This document shows, in pieces, positions 8,631 through 18,268 of a DNA stretch of 47,733 bases; the first letter of the stretch is position 1, and every line of letters begins with the position of its first letter. Source of the stretch: Chitinophagaceae bacterium (lineage in GTDB: Bacteria > Bacteroidota > Bacteroidia > Chitinophagales > Chitinophagaceae); assembly GCA_025363355.1 (NCBI GenBank), contig JANYEB010000109.1:1-47733 (forward strand), in the 5' to 3' direction. A program made the translations under genes and the position numbers. Under the pieces are notes generated by a model. The model ran no database searches. It saw nothing but the letters and a program-made list of their open reading frames with translations, and was not told the origin of the DNA.

Positions 8631-8706
8631 TGGTAGCCCCAGAAGGATTCGAACCTTCATCGTCAGAGCCGAAATCTGATATGCTAATCCATTGCACTAT
8701 GGAGCC
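8631..8706 (-). tRNA. tRNA-Arg (anticodon TCG)
   Basis: The minus strand folds as a complete 76-nt cloverleaf. The acceptor stem is GGCTCCA with TGGGGCT (first pair G-U). The D-stem is GTGC with GCAT. The anticodon stem TCAGA/TCTGA carries the loop TTTCGGC, giving anticodon TCG at plus positions 8672-8670. The T-arm is GAAGG-TTCGAAT-CCTTC. The 3' CCA is encoded (8633-8631). It reads the Arg codon CGA and possibly other CGN codons. Mobile-element remnants lie immediately beyond its terminator. Confidence 0.93.
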
Positions 8707-8761
8707 AATATTATTGCTAGAAGCAGTGCAAATGTAAAGGTTGTAATTGCTTTATCAAACA

Positions 8762-9772
8762 CTATATCAACATACCTTCAATTTTCTTGAAACCTTCACT
8801 TGCCGATAATCCTTGCCATAAAATTTGATAAATAGTTTCTGCAATAGGAATCTGCGATTTTACATCTTCATTTTTAATATGTATGCACTTGCTAGCATTG
8901 TATCCTTCTGCAACCATATTCAATTCAAGCTGTGCAGCTTTAACACTGTAGCCCTTACCAATCATATTACCAAAAGTTCTATTTCTGCTGTATAAAGAAT
9001 AGCAAGTAACCAACAAATCACCAAGATAAACAGATGACGAATAATTGATTTTTTTTTGTTCTTCTTCAGTTTCATTATTCCATACTAATTGCTTTAAAAA
9101 ACGTACCATTTCATCGGCAGTGTTTGTAATGTAAACACTTAAAAAATTATCGCCATATTCTAAACCATGAGCAATACCTGCACCAAGTGCATAAATATTT
9201 TTAAGTATAGCAGCGTATTGAACACCTACTACATCGTGGTTGGTAACAACATTGAGATAATCTGTTTTAAAATACAGAGCAAGCTGTTTTGCCATATTTT
9301 CATTCATCCCACTAAAAGTTAAATAACTTAATTTTTCACTAGCCACTTCCTCGGCGTGACATGGCCCTAAAACAGTGAAATAATTTTCTATATCGAAATC
9401 AAATTCCTCAAATAGAAAATCATTTAGCAATTGATTTTTTGTTGGCAAAATTCCTTTAATGGCCGAGATTATTTTTTTGCCTTTTAAAGCATTTTTATCC
9501 AACTGTTTTAACGCAGTTTCTGCATAAGCAGATGGAGTGGCAATAACCAAAACGTCACTATTAGCAACTACTTCAGTAATATTGCTACTTAAAGAAAGTT
9601 GTTGAACGTTAAAGTAAGCACTGTGTAAATAATGTGGGTTATGCCTGCGAGTTTGTATGGTTTTAATAGTGTTATCATTTCTAATCCACCAATTAATATT
9701 ATTGCCATTATCGGTTAAAAGTTTTGCCAAAGCAGTTGCCCAGCTCCCACTTCCTATCATTCCAAATTGCAT
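8762..9772 (-). CDS. gpsA: glycerol-3-phosphate dehydrogenase [NAD(P)+]
   Basis: GpsA reduces dihydroxyacetone phosphate to sn-glycerol-3-phosphate for phospholipid synthesis in the cytoplasm. The 336-residue protein begins MQFGMIGSGSWATALAKLL, a Rossmann GxGxxA fold. It carries the catalytic Lys segment AILKNIYALGAG, plus the conserved LGPCHAEEVA and NTADEM motifs. The frame is open upstream to about 9865, but the Met at 9772 gives the standard start right before the dinucleotide fold. A good promoter lies 20-30 nt upstream. It is divergent from the lipoprotein gene at 9896. Confidence 0.95.
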   Translation of the reverse strand: MQFGMIGSGSWATALAKLLTDNGNNINWWIRNDNTIKTIQTRRHNPHYLHSAYFNVQQLSLSSNITEVVANSDVLVIATPSAYAETALKQLDKNALKGKKIISAIKGILPTKNQLLNDFLFEEFDFDIENYFTVLGPCHAEEVASEKLSYLTFSGMNENMAKQLALYFKTDYLNVVTNHDVVGVQYAAILKNIYALGAGIAHGLEYGDNFLSVYITNTADEMVRFLKQLVWNNETEEEQKKINYSSSVYLGDLLVTCYSLYSRNRTFGNMIGKGYSVKAAQLELNMVAEGYNASKCIHIKNEDVKSQIPIAETIYQILWQGLSASEGFKKIEGMLI

Positions 9773-9792
9773 AGCAGTTATATTTGTTTTTG

Positions 9793-9826
9793 CAAATGTA
9801 ATTGTGTTTGCACGCAAAGAAGCAAA
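9793..9826 (-). promoter_or_regulatory. gpsA promoter
   Basis: On the minus strand, TACATTTG (9800-9793) matches the TAnnTTTG consensus. A TTTG at 9826-9823 lies 22 nt upstream of it. The predicted start is near 9787, leaving a leader of about 15 nt before gpsA. Confidence 0.5.
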
Positions 9827-9895
9827 GACGCAAAAGAAAGAAATATCAATCAACATTGTGTGCAATTTTGAACATTAAACTTTAGACTATTTTAT

Positions 9896-10849
9896 ATGAA
9901 ACCAATTTACTGTTTACTACTCACTATTTATCTTTTCTCTTGCACCACAAAAAACAACTTGCCTACTATTGCATTCATTGATGCATTTGAAGACAATACT
10001 ATCGACAAGGCAAAGCAAGGTTTTTTTGATGCACTTAAAAAGAATGGGTTTAGTGAAGAACAAAAAACAATCAATGTAATTTATCGAAATGCACAAGGAA
10101 GTGATATTACGTTGAATCAAATCATTCAATATTGCAAAGCTCAAAAGCCAACATTAGTAGCTACTTGTCCAACAACACCCACTATTGCTGCATTGCAGAA
10201 TATTAAAGATGTACCTGTGTTTATGATGGTAGCCCCACGACCAGATTTAATGAAGCTGAACAATAAAGATGGCAGCATACCTGTAAACCTTTTTGGTGTT
10301 GGTGATGATTTTAGTTATATAGATACTTCTTTTAGAATGATACCACAATTACTTGCTAAAAAGGAGAAGCTTAAAGTAGGAATGATTTATAACCAAAGTG
10401 AACCACAAAGTGTGGATGCACTAAGTCATATTAAAACTTTAGCAGCCGTGTTAAATATTGAAGTAATAGCATTGCCTGTAAATGCAAGTGCAGATGCACA
10501 ATTAGTAACTCAGTCTTTATTGTCACAACATATTGATGCTTTTTTTGCTAATCCCGATAACGTAGTTTTCGCATCTTTCGAGACTATCATTAAATCTTGC
10601 AATAATGCCAAAGTGCCTGTATTTACTAGTGAATCAGGCTTAGTTGCTCGTGGTGCTGTTGCTGCATATGGTGCTGACATTTATCAATGGGGCTATCAAG
10701 CAGGAGAACAAGCTGCACAACTATTAAAAACAAAATCGACCAATGGTTTGCATTGGGAAATGGTGAAGTTGAGGAAGAAGGTTTACAATGCTAAAACTGC
10801 ACAACAGTTTGGGATTATTGTGGGAGGTGGGTTTGAAAAGATGGATTAA
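9896..10849 (+). CDS. ABC-type substrate-binding lipoprotein (TrpX/ABC_sub_bind family)
   Basis: The 317-residue protein has a lipoprotein signal peptide (MKPIYCLLLTIYLFSC, lipid Cys at 16). The body resembles the periplasmic-binding-protein-like family of TrpX: TIAFIDAFEDNTIDKAKQGF, LVATCPTTPTIAALQN, a central VGMIYNQSEPQS lobe switch and VPVFTSESGLVARGAVAAYG. Family members bind tryptophan or other small ligands for an ABC importer. No permease or ATPase gene is next to it, so it is either an orphan SBP or a sensor. It stands alone between gpsA (divergent) and a convergent transporter gene. The ligand is unknown; closeness to the trp operon is suggestive only. Confidence 0.75.
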   Translation: MKPIYCLLLTIYLFSCTTKNNLPTIAFIDAFEDNTIDKAKQGFFDALKKNGFSEEQKTINVIYRNAQGSDITLNQIIQYCKAQKPTLVATCPTTPTIAALQNIKDVPVFMMVAPRPDLMKLNNKDGSIPVNLFGVGDDFSYIDTSFRMIPQLLAKKEKLKVGMIYNQSEPQSVDALSHIKTLAAVLNIEVIALPVNASADAQLVTQSLLSQHIDAFFANPDNVVFASFETIIKSCNNAKVPVFTSESGLVARGAVAAYGADIYQWGYQAGEQAAQLLKTKSTNGLHWEMVKLRKKVYNAKTAQQFGIIVGGGFEKMD

Positions 10850-10852
10850 ATA

Positions 10853-10888
10853 AAAAGCCTCGAAACTTTTATGGCTTCAAGGCTTTTA
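10853..10888. terminator. bidirectional terminator
   Basis: GCCTCGAA (10857-10864) pairs with TTCAAGGC (10876-10883) with one mismatch. It is preceded by an A run and followed by TTTT, so it can serve both the lipoprotein gene at 9896 and the convergent transporter gene ending at 10895. Confidence 0.6.
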
Positions 10889-10894
10889 TTATTG

Positions 10895-12157
10895 TTAATG
10901 TGTAACAGTTTCTAGTTCTTCAGGTTTGTGTTTATACTTAAATACTAAAGGGAAAATAATTCCAATTACAAGAGCATAAGCGGCAAAAACAAACCAAATG
11001 CTTTGCCAATCTCTTGAAATAATTTCTTTTGTAGCTTCATTAGTTTTAGTGTAATAATCAACGATATAACCACTTCCTTTTCCACCAATATATGCACCAA
11101 GTCCATTGGTCATAAACATAAACAATCCTTGTGCTGATGCCCTAATGTTATTTGGAGCCTCTTTCTCTACGAACAAAGATCCTGATATATTAAAAAAGTC
11201 GAAAGCCATTCCATAAACAATCATTGATAATAGTAACAGTGGTAAACCTGTTCCTGGATTGCCAATTCCAAACAAACCAAATCTAAATACCCAAGCAAAA
11301 ATGCTCATCATCATTACTTGTTTAATACCAAATTTTCTAAGAAAAAATGGGATTGCAAGAATGAATAGTGTTTCAGAAATTTGCGAGATAGATAAGGTTA
11401 ATATTTCGTGTTTTACAACAAACGAATCTGGATATGTTGAAGCAAAACTGCCTAAAAAAGAACCTCCAAATGCGTTAGTAATTTGCAGTGCAGCACCTAA
11501 TAACATTGAGAATACAAAAAATATAGCCATCTTTTTTTGTTTGAATAGAACAAGTGCGTCCAAACCGAGAGATGAAATAATAGATGTTGATTTACCTGTT
11601 TTGCTTGGAGGGCAAGCTGGCATTGTAAATGAATATAAACCCAAACAAATAGCAGATGTTGCACCAAAAAGTAGCTGAATATTATTGCTCTTCCAACCTG
11701 TTAAATCAACTATCCACATTGCAATTATAAAACCTACTGTACCCCAAGAGCGAATGGGTGGAAATACCTTAACAACATCGAATCCTTTTTGCGACAAAAC
11801 ATTATATGATACTGTGTTTGTTAGGGCAATTGTTGGCATATAAAAAATCGAATTCAATAGCATAATCCAATAAAACATATCAGGCGTTGTTACTGTTGAT
11901 GCCACGATTAATAAGCCACCACCAATAATGTGGCATAAGCCTAATACTTTTTCTGCGTTTATCCACCTATCTGCTATAATACCCATTATTGCAGGGCTAA
12001 TTAAAGATGCTATACCAAGTGTGCCAAATACTGCACCAATATCTGAACCTTTAAAATGCAATACTCCTCCTAAATATCCACCAATGGATATTAGCCAAGA
12101 ACCCCAAACAAAAAATTGAAGAAAATTTAGTAGTGTCAAGCGGAATTTAATATTCAT
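10895..12157 (-). CDS. nucleoside:H+ symporter-like MFS transporter
   Basis: This is an inner-membrane transporter of about 420 residues with some twelve hydrophobic segments. The N-terminus MNIKFRLTLLNFLQFFVWGSW followed by ISIGGYL is typical of the NupG/XapB-like nucleoside symporter family in Bacteroidota, as is the GIASLISPAIMGIIADRW loop between TM2 and TM3. A TTG codon lies two codons upstream, but the ATG at 12157 is the better start. Uptake of nucleosides is the family function; the actual substrate is not visible. It lies 62 nt downstream of the AlkD-like gene and may share its transcript. Confidence 0.8.
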   Translation of the reverse strand: MNIKFRLTLLNFLQFFVWGSWLISIGGYLGGVLHFKGSDIGAVFGTLGIASLISPAIMGIIADRWINAEKVLGLCHIIGGGLLIVASTVTTPDMFYWIMLLNSIFYMPTIALTNTVSYNVLSQKGFDVVKVFPPIRSWGTVGFIIAMWIVDLTGWKSNNIQLLFGATSAICLGLYSFTMPACPPSKTGKSTSIISSLGLDALVLFKQKKMAIFFVFSMLLGAALQITNAFGGSFLGSFASTYPDSFVVKHEILTLSISQISETLFILAIPFFLRKFGIKQVMMMSIFAWVFRFGLFGIGNPGTGLPLLLLSMIVYGMAFDFFNISGSLFVEKEAPNNIRASAQGLFMFMTNGLGAYIGGKGSGYIVDYYTKTNEATKEIISRDWQSIWFVFAAYALVIGIIFPLVFKYKHKPEELETVTH

Positions 12158-12219
12158 ATACAAGTGTTAGTTTAAAGAGGGAATGAAGATAAGGGGATTT
12201 TATATTTAGAACAGATTGG

Positions 12220-12888
12220 TTAACTAATTAATCTCAAAGCCTCTCTTTTGCTGAGTGGGGCAAGTGGATGATTAGATACAAATTGAGTCACCCATTCAGC
12301 ATCAGTTTTACTATATTCTCTTAATGCCCAACCAATAGCTTTCTGAATAAAAAACTCTTTACTGGTATTGCAATTTAAAATGTATTTAGCAAGTAAATCG
12401 GTATTTGTTTTTTGTTTGTATGACTTCTGAAACATAATACTGCTGCGTTGTAGCCAAAAATTACTACTACTGTTCCATCTGTTTGTTATAGGAATTATTT
12501 GATGTGGATATAATTGAAAATTTGAACTGAGTATAAGTGATGCAATGCTGTCAACTGTATCCCACCAGCTTTTATTTACAATGCAAAATTCTGCCAGTAT
12601 AATAATATCCTCTGTCCAGTGTTTTTTATGAAAAGCAATTAATTCCTGACCAATATATTGATATTCTCTATAAGGCATTTTCCATAATGCTTTCACTGTT
12701 TTCTCTAATTCTTTAGGAGTTAATATGCCAACTTCCTTGATATAATCTGAGCTTATTTTTCTTCTTTCAGTTGTATAAATTCCATAGAACTTAAACTGGT
12801 TTTTCATATATGCTTCAGCACCTTTAGCATTTTCTGGATTTGCTAAAAACAAAAATCTTTCTTCTAATTCAGAAATATTAAACTTCAT
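12220..12888 (-). CDS. AlkD-like DNA alkylation repair protein
   Basis: This 222-residue all-helical HEAT-repeat protein belongs to the DNA alkylation repair family, whose AlkD members excise 3-methyl- and 7-methylpurines. Diagnostic segments are YMKNQFKFYGIYTTERRKI, the Trp/Asp stretch KSWWDTVDSIAS that holds the catalytic Asp, LQRSSIMFQ, and QKAIGWALREYSK. Its start is 21 nt after the priA stop, so the two are probably co-transcribed, a sensible pairing of a repair glycosylase with a replication-restart helicase. Confidence 0.85.
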   Translation of the reverse strand: MKFNISELEERFLFLANPENAKGAEAYMKNQFKFYGIYTTERRKISSDYIKEVGILTPKELEKTVKALWKMPYREYQYIGQELIAFHKKHWTEDIIILAEFCIVNKSWWDTVDSIASLILSSNFQLYPHQIIPITNRWNSSSNFWLQRSSIMFQKSYKQKTNTDLLAKYILNCNTSKEFFIQKAIGWALREYSKTDAEWVTQFVSNHPLAPLSKREALRLIS

Positions 12889-12909
12889 AAAATTTAAATT
12901 AATATCAAG

Positions 12910-15441
12910 TTATATTGGATCTACGTCTGCAACAATACTTACACTTTTATAACTAGGATGATTTTGTATAATAATTGATTGCTGTTTAATCTGCATTTTG
13001 CAATTATCAATTAACTTAGCATTTTTTGGCAGCTTAAGCTGTAACTCCCATAGGTATTGGTTTCTAACCCTATCAACTGGGGGTTGTGCTGGTCCATTGA
13101 TACAATCTTTAAAAGAAGTTTGTAAACCCTTAATCATAATATTAGCAGCTTCCTCTGCAATATGTTTCTCCTTGTGTTTAAAAGTTAAATTGATAATTCT
13201 ATAAAAGGGTGGATAATGATATGCTTTACGACCTTCAAGTTCATAATTAAATAACTTATCATAATCGTGTGCTTTCACAAAATGTAATACAGGGTGATGC
13301 ATATTACTTACTTGTATCAATACTTTTCCAATACCATCTTTTCTTCCTGCACGACCACTAACTTGTTCCATTAGTTGAAAAGCTCTTTCATTCACTCTAA
13401 AATCGGTGAAGTTTAAAATACCATCTGCATCAACTATTCCAACAAGATTGACATTCTCAAAATCAAGTCCCTTCACCACCATTTGTGTTCCTACTAAAAT
13501 ATCCAAACGATGTTGTTCAAATAATTTTATTAAAGTGTCGTGATCATTTTTTCCTTTTACAGTATCCAAGTCCATTCTTGCAATACGTGCATTGGGCAAA
13601 GCTTCAGCAACCAATTCTTCTAATTTTTCTGTACCAAAATTTTTAAATACAAAATCGTGAGAGCCACAAGCAGCACAGGTTTGAATAACAGGATAGCTAG
13701 TGCCACAATAGTGGCAACTTAATTTGTTTTTTGCTTTATGAAAGGTTAGCGTTACATCACAATGATTGCATTGAGGAATCCAGCCACAAGTTTTGCAAAG
13801 TATATAAGGCGAATAGCCTCGACGATTTTGGAATAGTATAGCCTGTTTTTTTTGATCGATGGTTTGTTGCAAAGCCTCAAGCAATTGTGGCGATAAAGGA
13901 ATTTTTCCTTTATCTTTAGTAACAATTTTTTTCAGGTCAATCAACACAATTTCAGGCAACGCAACATTGCCAAACCTTTCTTCAAGTTTTACTAAAGCAT
14001 ATTTGTTTTGTGTGCAGTTGAAATAGGTTTCTATACTTGGTGTAGCACTGCCCAATAATACTTTTGCATTAAATAATGATGCATAGTAAATAGCTGCGTC
14101 TCTTGCATTGTATCGTGGTGCAGGGTCTTGTTGTTTATAGCTTGGGTCATGCTCCTCATCAATAATTATTAATTGCAAATTATTAAATGGAAGAAAGATT
14201 GCACTTCTTGCACCCAACACAATTTTAATATTGCCACTTTTTACTTTGTTCCAAATTTCTACTCTTTCATTAGGATTAAATTTGCTATGATAAATAGCAA
14301 TATTGCCACCAAAATATTTTTGCAATCTGCGAATAATTTGTGCAGTTAAAGCAATCTCTGGCAATAAGTATAATACCTGATTGCCTTGTTGCAAATGCTC
14401 TTCAATTAGCTTAATATATAATTGTGTTTTGCCACTTGCAGTTACACCGTGCAGCAAACAAGTATTCTTTTCTTTAAATGAATTTTCAACTTGGGTTAAA
14501 GCCGTTTGTTGTGCAGCAGATAATTCAAAGACTAATGAAACTTCTTTAGGCAAAGCTTTAATTCTATCGGTTGCTCTTTTCTCGGCTAATAAAATGCCTT
14601 TATCTATAAGTGCTTTAAGCTGTGCTGCTGTTGCATTTGATTTATTCAGCAAGGCAACTTGTGTTACTTCTCCCTCAGTTTTTATTAAGTGTAAATAGGA
14701 GAGCAATAGCTCCATTTGCTTTGGGGCTTTGCCAAAATTATTCAGCAAATCACTTAAAGCCTCATCGTTATTATATATTGGATTTAACAGAATATATGTT
14801 TCTGTTTTTACTTTAAACTTGTCCCTTAATTCTTCCCACACATAACAAACTTTTTTATCAATTAGTTTTTTAATAACTGGATATACATTAGATGAATCAA
14901 GCAATTGCTGTACTTCACTCATCTTTAATTCCTTCTTTATTTCAAGTGCTTGTGCTACTATATACTCACTATCTGTAAACAAACTGCCATCATTCAAATC
15001 TACTTCTGTTTCATCGTTCCATATAACAATTGTCTCGCTATTGAGCTTAAGATTTGCAGGCACAGCAGCTTGCATCACATCTCCCTCACAACACATATAG
15101 TATTGGGCAATCCATTTCCACAGATTCAATTGTTTTTGATGCACCAATGGCTCTTCATCCAGAATATTTAAAATCTCTTTTGGCTCAAACTTTTCGGGTT
15201 TTATTGTTGAAAGACTTTTAATAATGCCTGCATATTTTTTATTGCGTAATTGCACTTCAACCCTTTGCCCAATTTGTGCTTTATCTGCCCAATGTTTAGG
15301 GATGCTCCAGGTATAATTCAATGGCAATGCCAATGGAATAATTACCTGTGCATATAATGATGCTGTTGATGGAAAAAGAGATTGATTGTCTTTTTCATTA
15401 ACTGCAAATTGCTTTAAATTATATGAAGATTGAAAACACAT
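12910..15441 (-). CDS. priA: primosomal protein N' (replication restart helicase PriA)
   Basis: PriA recognises stalled forks and reloads the replisome, using a 3'-5' superfamily 2 helicase. The 843-residue protein has the 3'BD-like N-terminus (YAQVIIPLALPLNYTWSIP), Walker A GVTASGKTQLY and a DEEHD box. The helicase also carries its zinc cluster (CKTCGWIPQCNHCD, then CHYCGTSYP and CAACGS) and the C-terminal GRAGR motif. The frame extends to a TTG at 15468, but the ATG at 15441 is preferred. It still leaves about 30 residues before the conserved start, an unusual extension. alkD-like follows directly. Confidence 0.95.
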   Translation of the reverse strand: MCFQSSYNLKQFAVNEKDNQSLFPSTASLYAQVIIPLALPLNYTWSIPKHWADKAQIGQRVEVQLRNKKYAGIIKSLSTIKPEKFEPKEILNILDEEPLVHQKQLNLWKWIAQYYMCCEGDVMQAAVPANLKLNSETIVIWNDETEVDLNDGSLFTDSEYIVAQALEIKKELKMSEVQQLLDSSNVYPVIKKLIDKKVCYVWEELRDKFKVKTETYILLNPIYNNDEALSDLLNNFGKAPKQMELLLSYLHLIKTEGEVTQVALLNKSNATAAQLKALIDKGILLAEKRATDRIKALPKEVSLVFELSAAQQTALTQVENSFKEKNTCLLHGVTASGKTQLYIKLIEEHLQQGNQVLYLLPEIALTAQIIRRLQKYFGGNIAIYHSKFNPNERVEIWNKVKSGNIKIVLGARSAIFLPFNNLQLIIIDEEHDPSYKQQDPAPRYNARDAAIYYASLFNAKVLLGSATPSIETYFNCTQNKYALVKLEERFGNVALPEIVLIDLKKIVTKDKGKIPLSPQLLEALQQTIDQKKQAILFQNRRGYSPYILCKTCGWIPQCNHCDVTLTFHKAKNKLSCHYCGTSYPVIQTCAACGSHDFVFKNFGTEKLEELVAEALPNARIARMDLDTVKGKNDHDTLIKLFEQHRLDILVGTQMVVKGLDFENVNLVGIVDADGILNFTDFRVNERAFQLMEQVSGRAGRKDGIGKVLIQVSNMHHPVLHFVKAHDYDKLFNYELEGRKAYHYPPFYRIINLTFKHKEKHIAEEAANIMIKGLQTSFKDCINGPAQPPVDRVRNQYLWELQLKLPKNAKLIDNCKMQIKQQSIIIQNHPSYKSVSIVADVDPI

Positions 15442-15617
15442 TGATGGTGGCGAATATAACAAATGCAATTTGTTAGCGATTCTAGTTTATAATTTCAGAA
15501 TTCAATATTCTAGTATTTTCAGTTATGGTAGAATCTATTTTTATAACAATCTAAAAAGTGTTGCTTAAACCTCTACATAATTTTTCCAGTTATTTGAAAC
15601 TTCAGTTGAATATTTTG

Positions 15618-17132
15618 TTAGACTATAAATTTTTTCCAATCTGCTAACATTTGTCCTTTCAATACTCTTGGAAATTTATGTTGACCACCAACTTTGCCTT
15701 TACTTTCCATAAAATTCATAAATGTACTCTCAGGTAAAACTGTAATAAATATTTCCTTTAAAGCAGACTTTCTTTCAACAGCATAATCGTCATTCAGCTC
15801 TTTAAGAGCATTGTCAATAGTGGTTTTTAGAAGAGATGTGTCTATTTTATCGTCACTGGCAATATACCAATGGTGTGCAAAAAAGTTGTTGTAAGGTTCG
15901 CCCGAAACAGTAAATTCTGGCAAACAAACATTAAGTTTTTCGCCAGCAATCTGAATAGCATTGTTCATATTATCAACACTCAAATGTTCTCCAACTAAAC
16001 TTAAAAAATGTTTTGTTCTTCCTGTAATTATAACCTCACTATTATCTTTATCAACAAGCTTGATAGTATCGCCAATTAAATAACGCCAAGCACCAGCAGA
16101 TGTGCTAATAAGTAAAGCATAATCTTTACCTTCTTCAATTTCGTGTAGCATTAATGGTTTAATATTAGGTAGCATATTACCATCACTATCAAAATTATCA
16201 TCATCAAAAGGAACAAATTCAAGAAAGATATGTCCATTAGTTACCAACTTCATTCCTTTGCTAAATTGCTTGTCTTGAAAAGCAATAAAACCTTCACTTG
16301 CCAAATAGGTTTCAATATAGGTAATTGGTTTGCCTAATAATTTTTCAAAACCTTTTTTATAAGGTTCAAAGCTTACACCACCATGAACAAAAAAATCTAG
16401 GTTAGGCCACATTTCGTGAATGTTGTTTAGTTTGTATTTTTCAACAACCATTTCCATACACATTTGCACCCAAGCGGGCACACCAACAATAAAACCAATA
16501 TCCCATTGTGGTGCTTTTTCTACTATTTCTCTAAGTTTTTTATTCCAATCTTTTTCTCTTGCTATTTTTCTGCCTGGCTTATAAAAAGGCTGAAACCAGA
16601 ATGGCGATTTTTTAACTGTAATGCCACTTAAGTCACCAGCAAAATATCCTGCATTTTTTTCTAAATCTGTGCTACCACCTAGTGTTAACCAACCTCTTCC
16701 TGCAGAACTTAATGGAACATTTTCGTAATTTCTAAGGCTTAGTAATTGTTTAATCATTACAACTTTATTGCCTTTTAGTAAATCATTAGTTACAGGAATA
16801 TATTTACTTGCTGCTTCAGATGTACCAGATGATAGGGCATAGAATTTAATTTTTCCTGGCCAACACACATCACTCATTCCATCCAAAGTTTTATGCCACC
16901 AATCTTTATAAATACTGCTATAGTTATAGGTAGGAACCAACTCTTGAAATTTCTTTCCAGGATGTTTTGCAACTAAAATTTCATCAAATTTGTATTGTTG
17001 ACCAAACTGTGTAAACCTTGCTTTGCGTAACAATTTTTTTAGAACCCTAAGTTGTTGCCTGCGAATATTGTTTTCAGGCAGCCTTAAAGCTCTTGCAATT
17101 GTTTTGGGAATTTTGAAATCAATAATGGCCAT
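15618..17132 (-). CDS. GH3-family acyl-adenylating protein
   Basis: This 504-residue protein resembles the GH3 (auxin-responsive promoter) family found in plants and many Bacteroidota, which are ANL-type acyl-adenylate/amide synthetases. Visible motifs are YALSSGTSEAASKYIPV (phosphate-binding loop), the central VHGGVSFEPY and TYLASEGF segments, and YLIGDTIKLVDKDNSEVIITGRTKHFLSLVGEHLS of the adenylate-forming fold. No signal peptide or membrane segment is present. The bacterial substrate is unknown. It lies 77 nt downstream of ftsX and may be read from the same promoter. Confidence 0.85.
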   Translation of the reverse strand: MAIIDFKIPKTIARALRLPENNIRRQQLRVLKKLLRKARFTQFGQQYKFDEILVAKHPGKKFQELVPTYNYSSIYKDWWHKTLDGMSDVCWPGKIKFYALSSGTSEAASKYIPVTNDLLKGNKVVMIKQLLSLRNYENVPLSSAGRGWLTLGGSTDLEKNAGYFAGDLSGITVKKSPFWFQPFYKPGRKIAREKDWNKKLREIVEKAPQWDIGFIVGVPAWVQMCMEMVVEKYKLNNIHEMWPNLDFFVHGGVSFEPYKKGFEKLLGKPITYIETYLASEGFIAFQDKQFSKGMKLVTNGHIFLEFVPFDDDNFDSDGNMLPNIKPLMLHEIEEGKDYALLISTSAGAWRYLIGDTIKLVDKDNSEVIITGRTKHFLSLVGEHLSVDNMNNAIQIAGEKLNVCLPEFTVSGEPYNNFFAHHWYIASDDKIDTSLLKTTIDNALKELNDDYAVERKSALKEIFITVLPESTFMNFMESKGKVGGQHKFPRVLKGQMLADWKKFIV

Positions 17133-17209
17133 TGGAACAGTTAGTTATTGCTGCGAAGCTAATGAAATGATCGAAGAATAAATTTTGAATCAGGTGCTAA
17201 ATATCAATC

Positions 17210-18085
17210 CTAATACAAATCATCTAATTTCATTTTCAAATATTTAATAACACTTCTGTAGGTACTGAATAAAGAGATTCCAATACCAACAATCAACATT
17301 CCACTTACTATCATAATGTTCAATTGCATATTATGAATTTGTTTCAATTCAGGAATCAAACTTTCAACCCAAGTAACTAATGTAAATAATAAAACAATTG
17401 CAATTACAGAACTAATGAATCCATTAATGAGTGCAGTAATGCTCATTGGTTTTGCGATAAAACCGCGAGTGGCTCCAACCATTTGCATTGTTTTAATTAA
17501 AAATCTATTACTAAACATTGCAAGTCTAATAGTATTATCAATAATAAAAATTACAATCAAGCTTAAAATAATGGCAATCACTAAAAACACAATTCCCCAT
17601 TTGCGAGCAACTTTATCCATATTTGAAACCAGTACAGGTGGGTAATTTACTTCGGTAATTTGATTGGTAAAATTATTCGTAATGGTGGTGGTGATTTTCT
17701 CTAAACTGTCTTTATTAACATATTCAGCTTTAGCATAAAAATCAATACTTTCAGGCAGTGGGTTCGCTTCTAAAATCTTTGCCCAATCTTCATTATTGTC
17801 ATTATTCCAAATTGCTTTTGCAGCATCTTTATTTACGTAAGAAACGTTTTTTGCAAAAGGTTGGTCTTCTATAAATTTCCTAATTTGTTCAACAGTATCC
17901 TTATTCAAACTACGTAAATAGCAACTAATTCTAACATCTTCTTTAAATGCTTTCTCAATACCACGGGCATTTAAAAATAACCAACCCATAATACCCATCA
18001 TTAATAGCACTAAAGAAACACCCACAACACTATAAATATAATTGGGGCGACTCTTTTTTAAACTTGTTTTTCCTGCAACTGCCAT
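17210..18085 (-). CDS. ftsX: cell division protein FtsX
   Basis: FtsX is the membrane half of FtsEX, which links the division ring to septal peptidoglycan hydrolases. The 291-residue protein has a cytoplasmic N-terminus, TM1 (about residues 17-40, IYSVVGVSLVLLMMGIMGWL), a periplasmic domain of about 130 residues, and three further TM helices (about 168-190, 220-245, 260-280) with the conserved FLIKTMQMVGATRGFI cytoplasmic loop. A Bacteroidota promoter lies directly upstream. The likely FtsE ATPase is about 24 kb away at 41741, on the other strand. Confidence 0.9.
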   Translation of the reverse strand: MAVAGKTSLKKSRPNYIYSVVGVSLVLLMMGIMGWLFLNARGIEKAFKEDVRISCYLRSLNKDTVEQIRKFIEDQPFAKNVSYVNKDAAKAIWNNDNNEDWAKILEANPLPESIDFYAKAEYVNKDSLEKITTTITNNFTNQITEVNYPPVLVSNMDKVARKWGIVFLVIAIILSLIVIFIIDNTIRLAMFSNRFLIKTMQMVGATRGFIAKPMSITALINGFISSVIAIVLLFTLVTWVESLIPELKQIHNMQLNIMIVSGMLIVGIGISLFSTYRSVIKYLKMKLDDLY

Positions 18086-18113
18086 ATCTAAATATTAAAT
18101 TTTCTCAAAAAAA

Positions 18114-18145
18114 CAAATGTACAGCAAACGCTTACATTTGCACAA
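18114..18145 (-). promoter_or_regulatory. ftsX promoter
   Basis: Minus-strand TACATTTG (18121-18114) matches TAnnTTTG, with TTG at 18145-18143 and 21 nt between. The predicted start is near 18108, about 22 nt before the ftsX ATG. Confidence 0.6.
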
Positions 18146-18268
18146 CTTTAAACGCTTTTAAAAGCACTTAAAGTATGGCAAGTTAATATTTAAGTTTTTA
18201 ACTATTTGTTAGAATTTTCTTAATAAGCCGCACAAGCAATTATTACAACTTATACAACCGAGCAAAAA

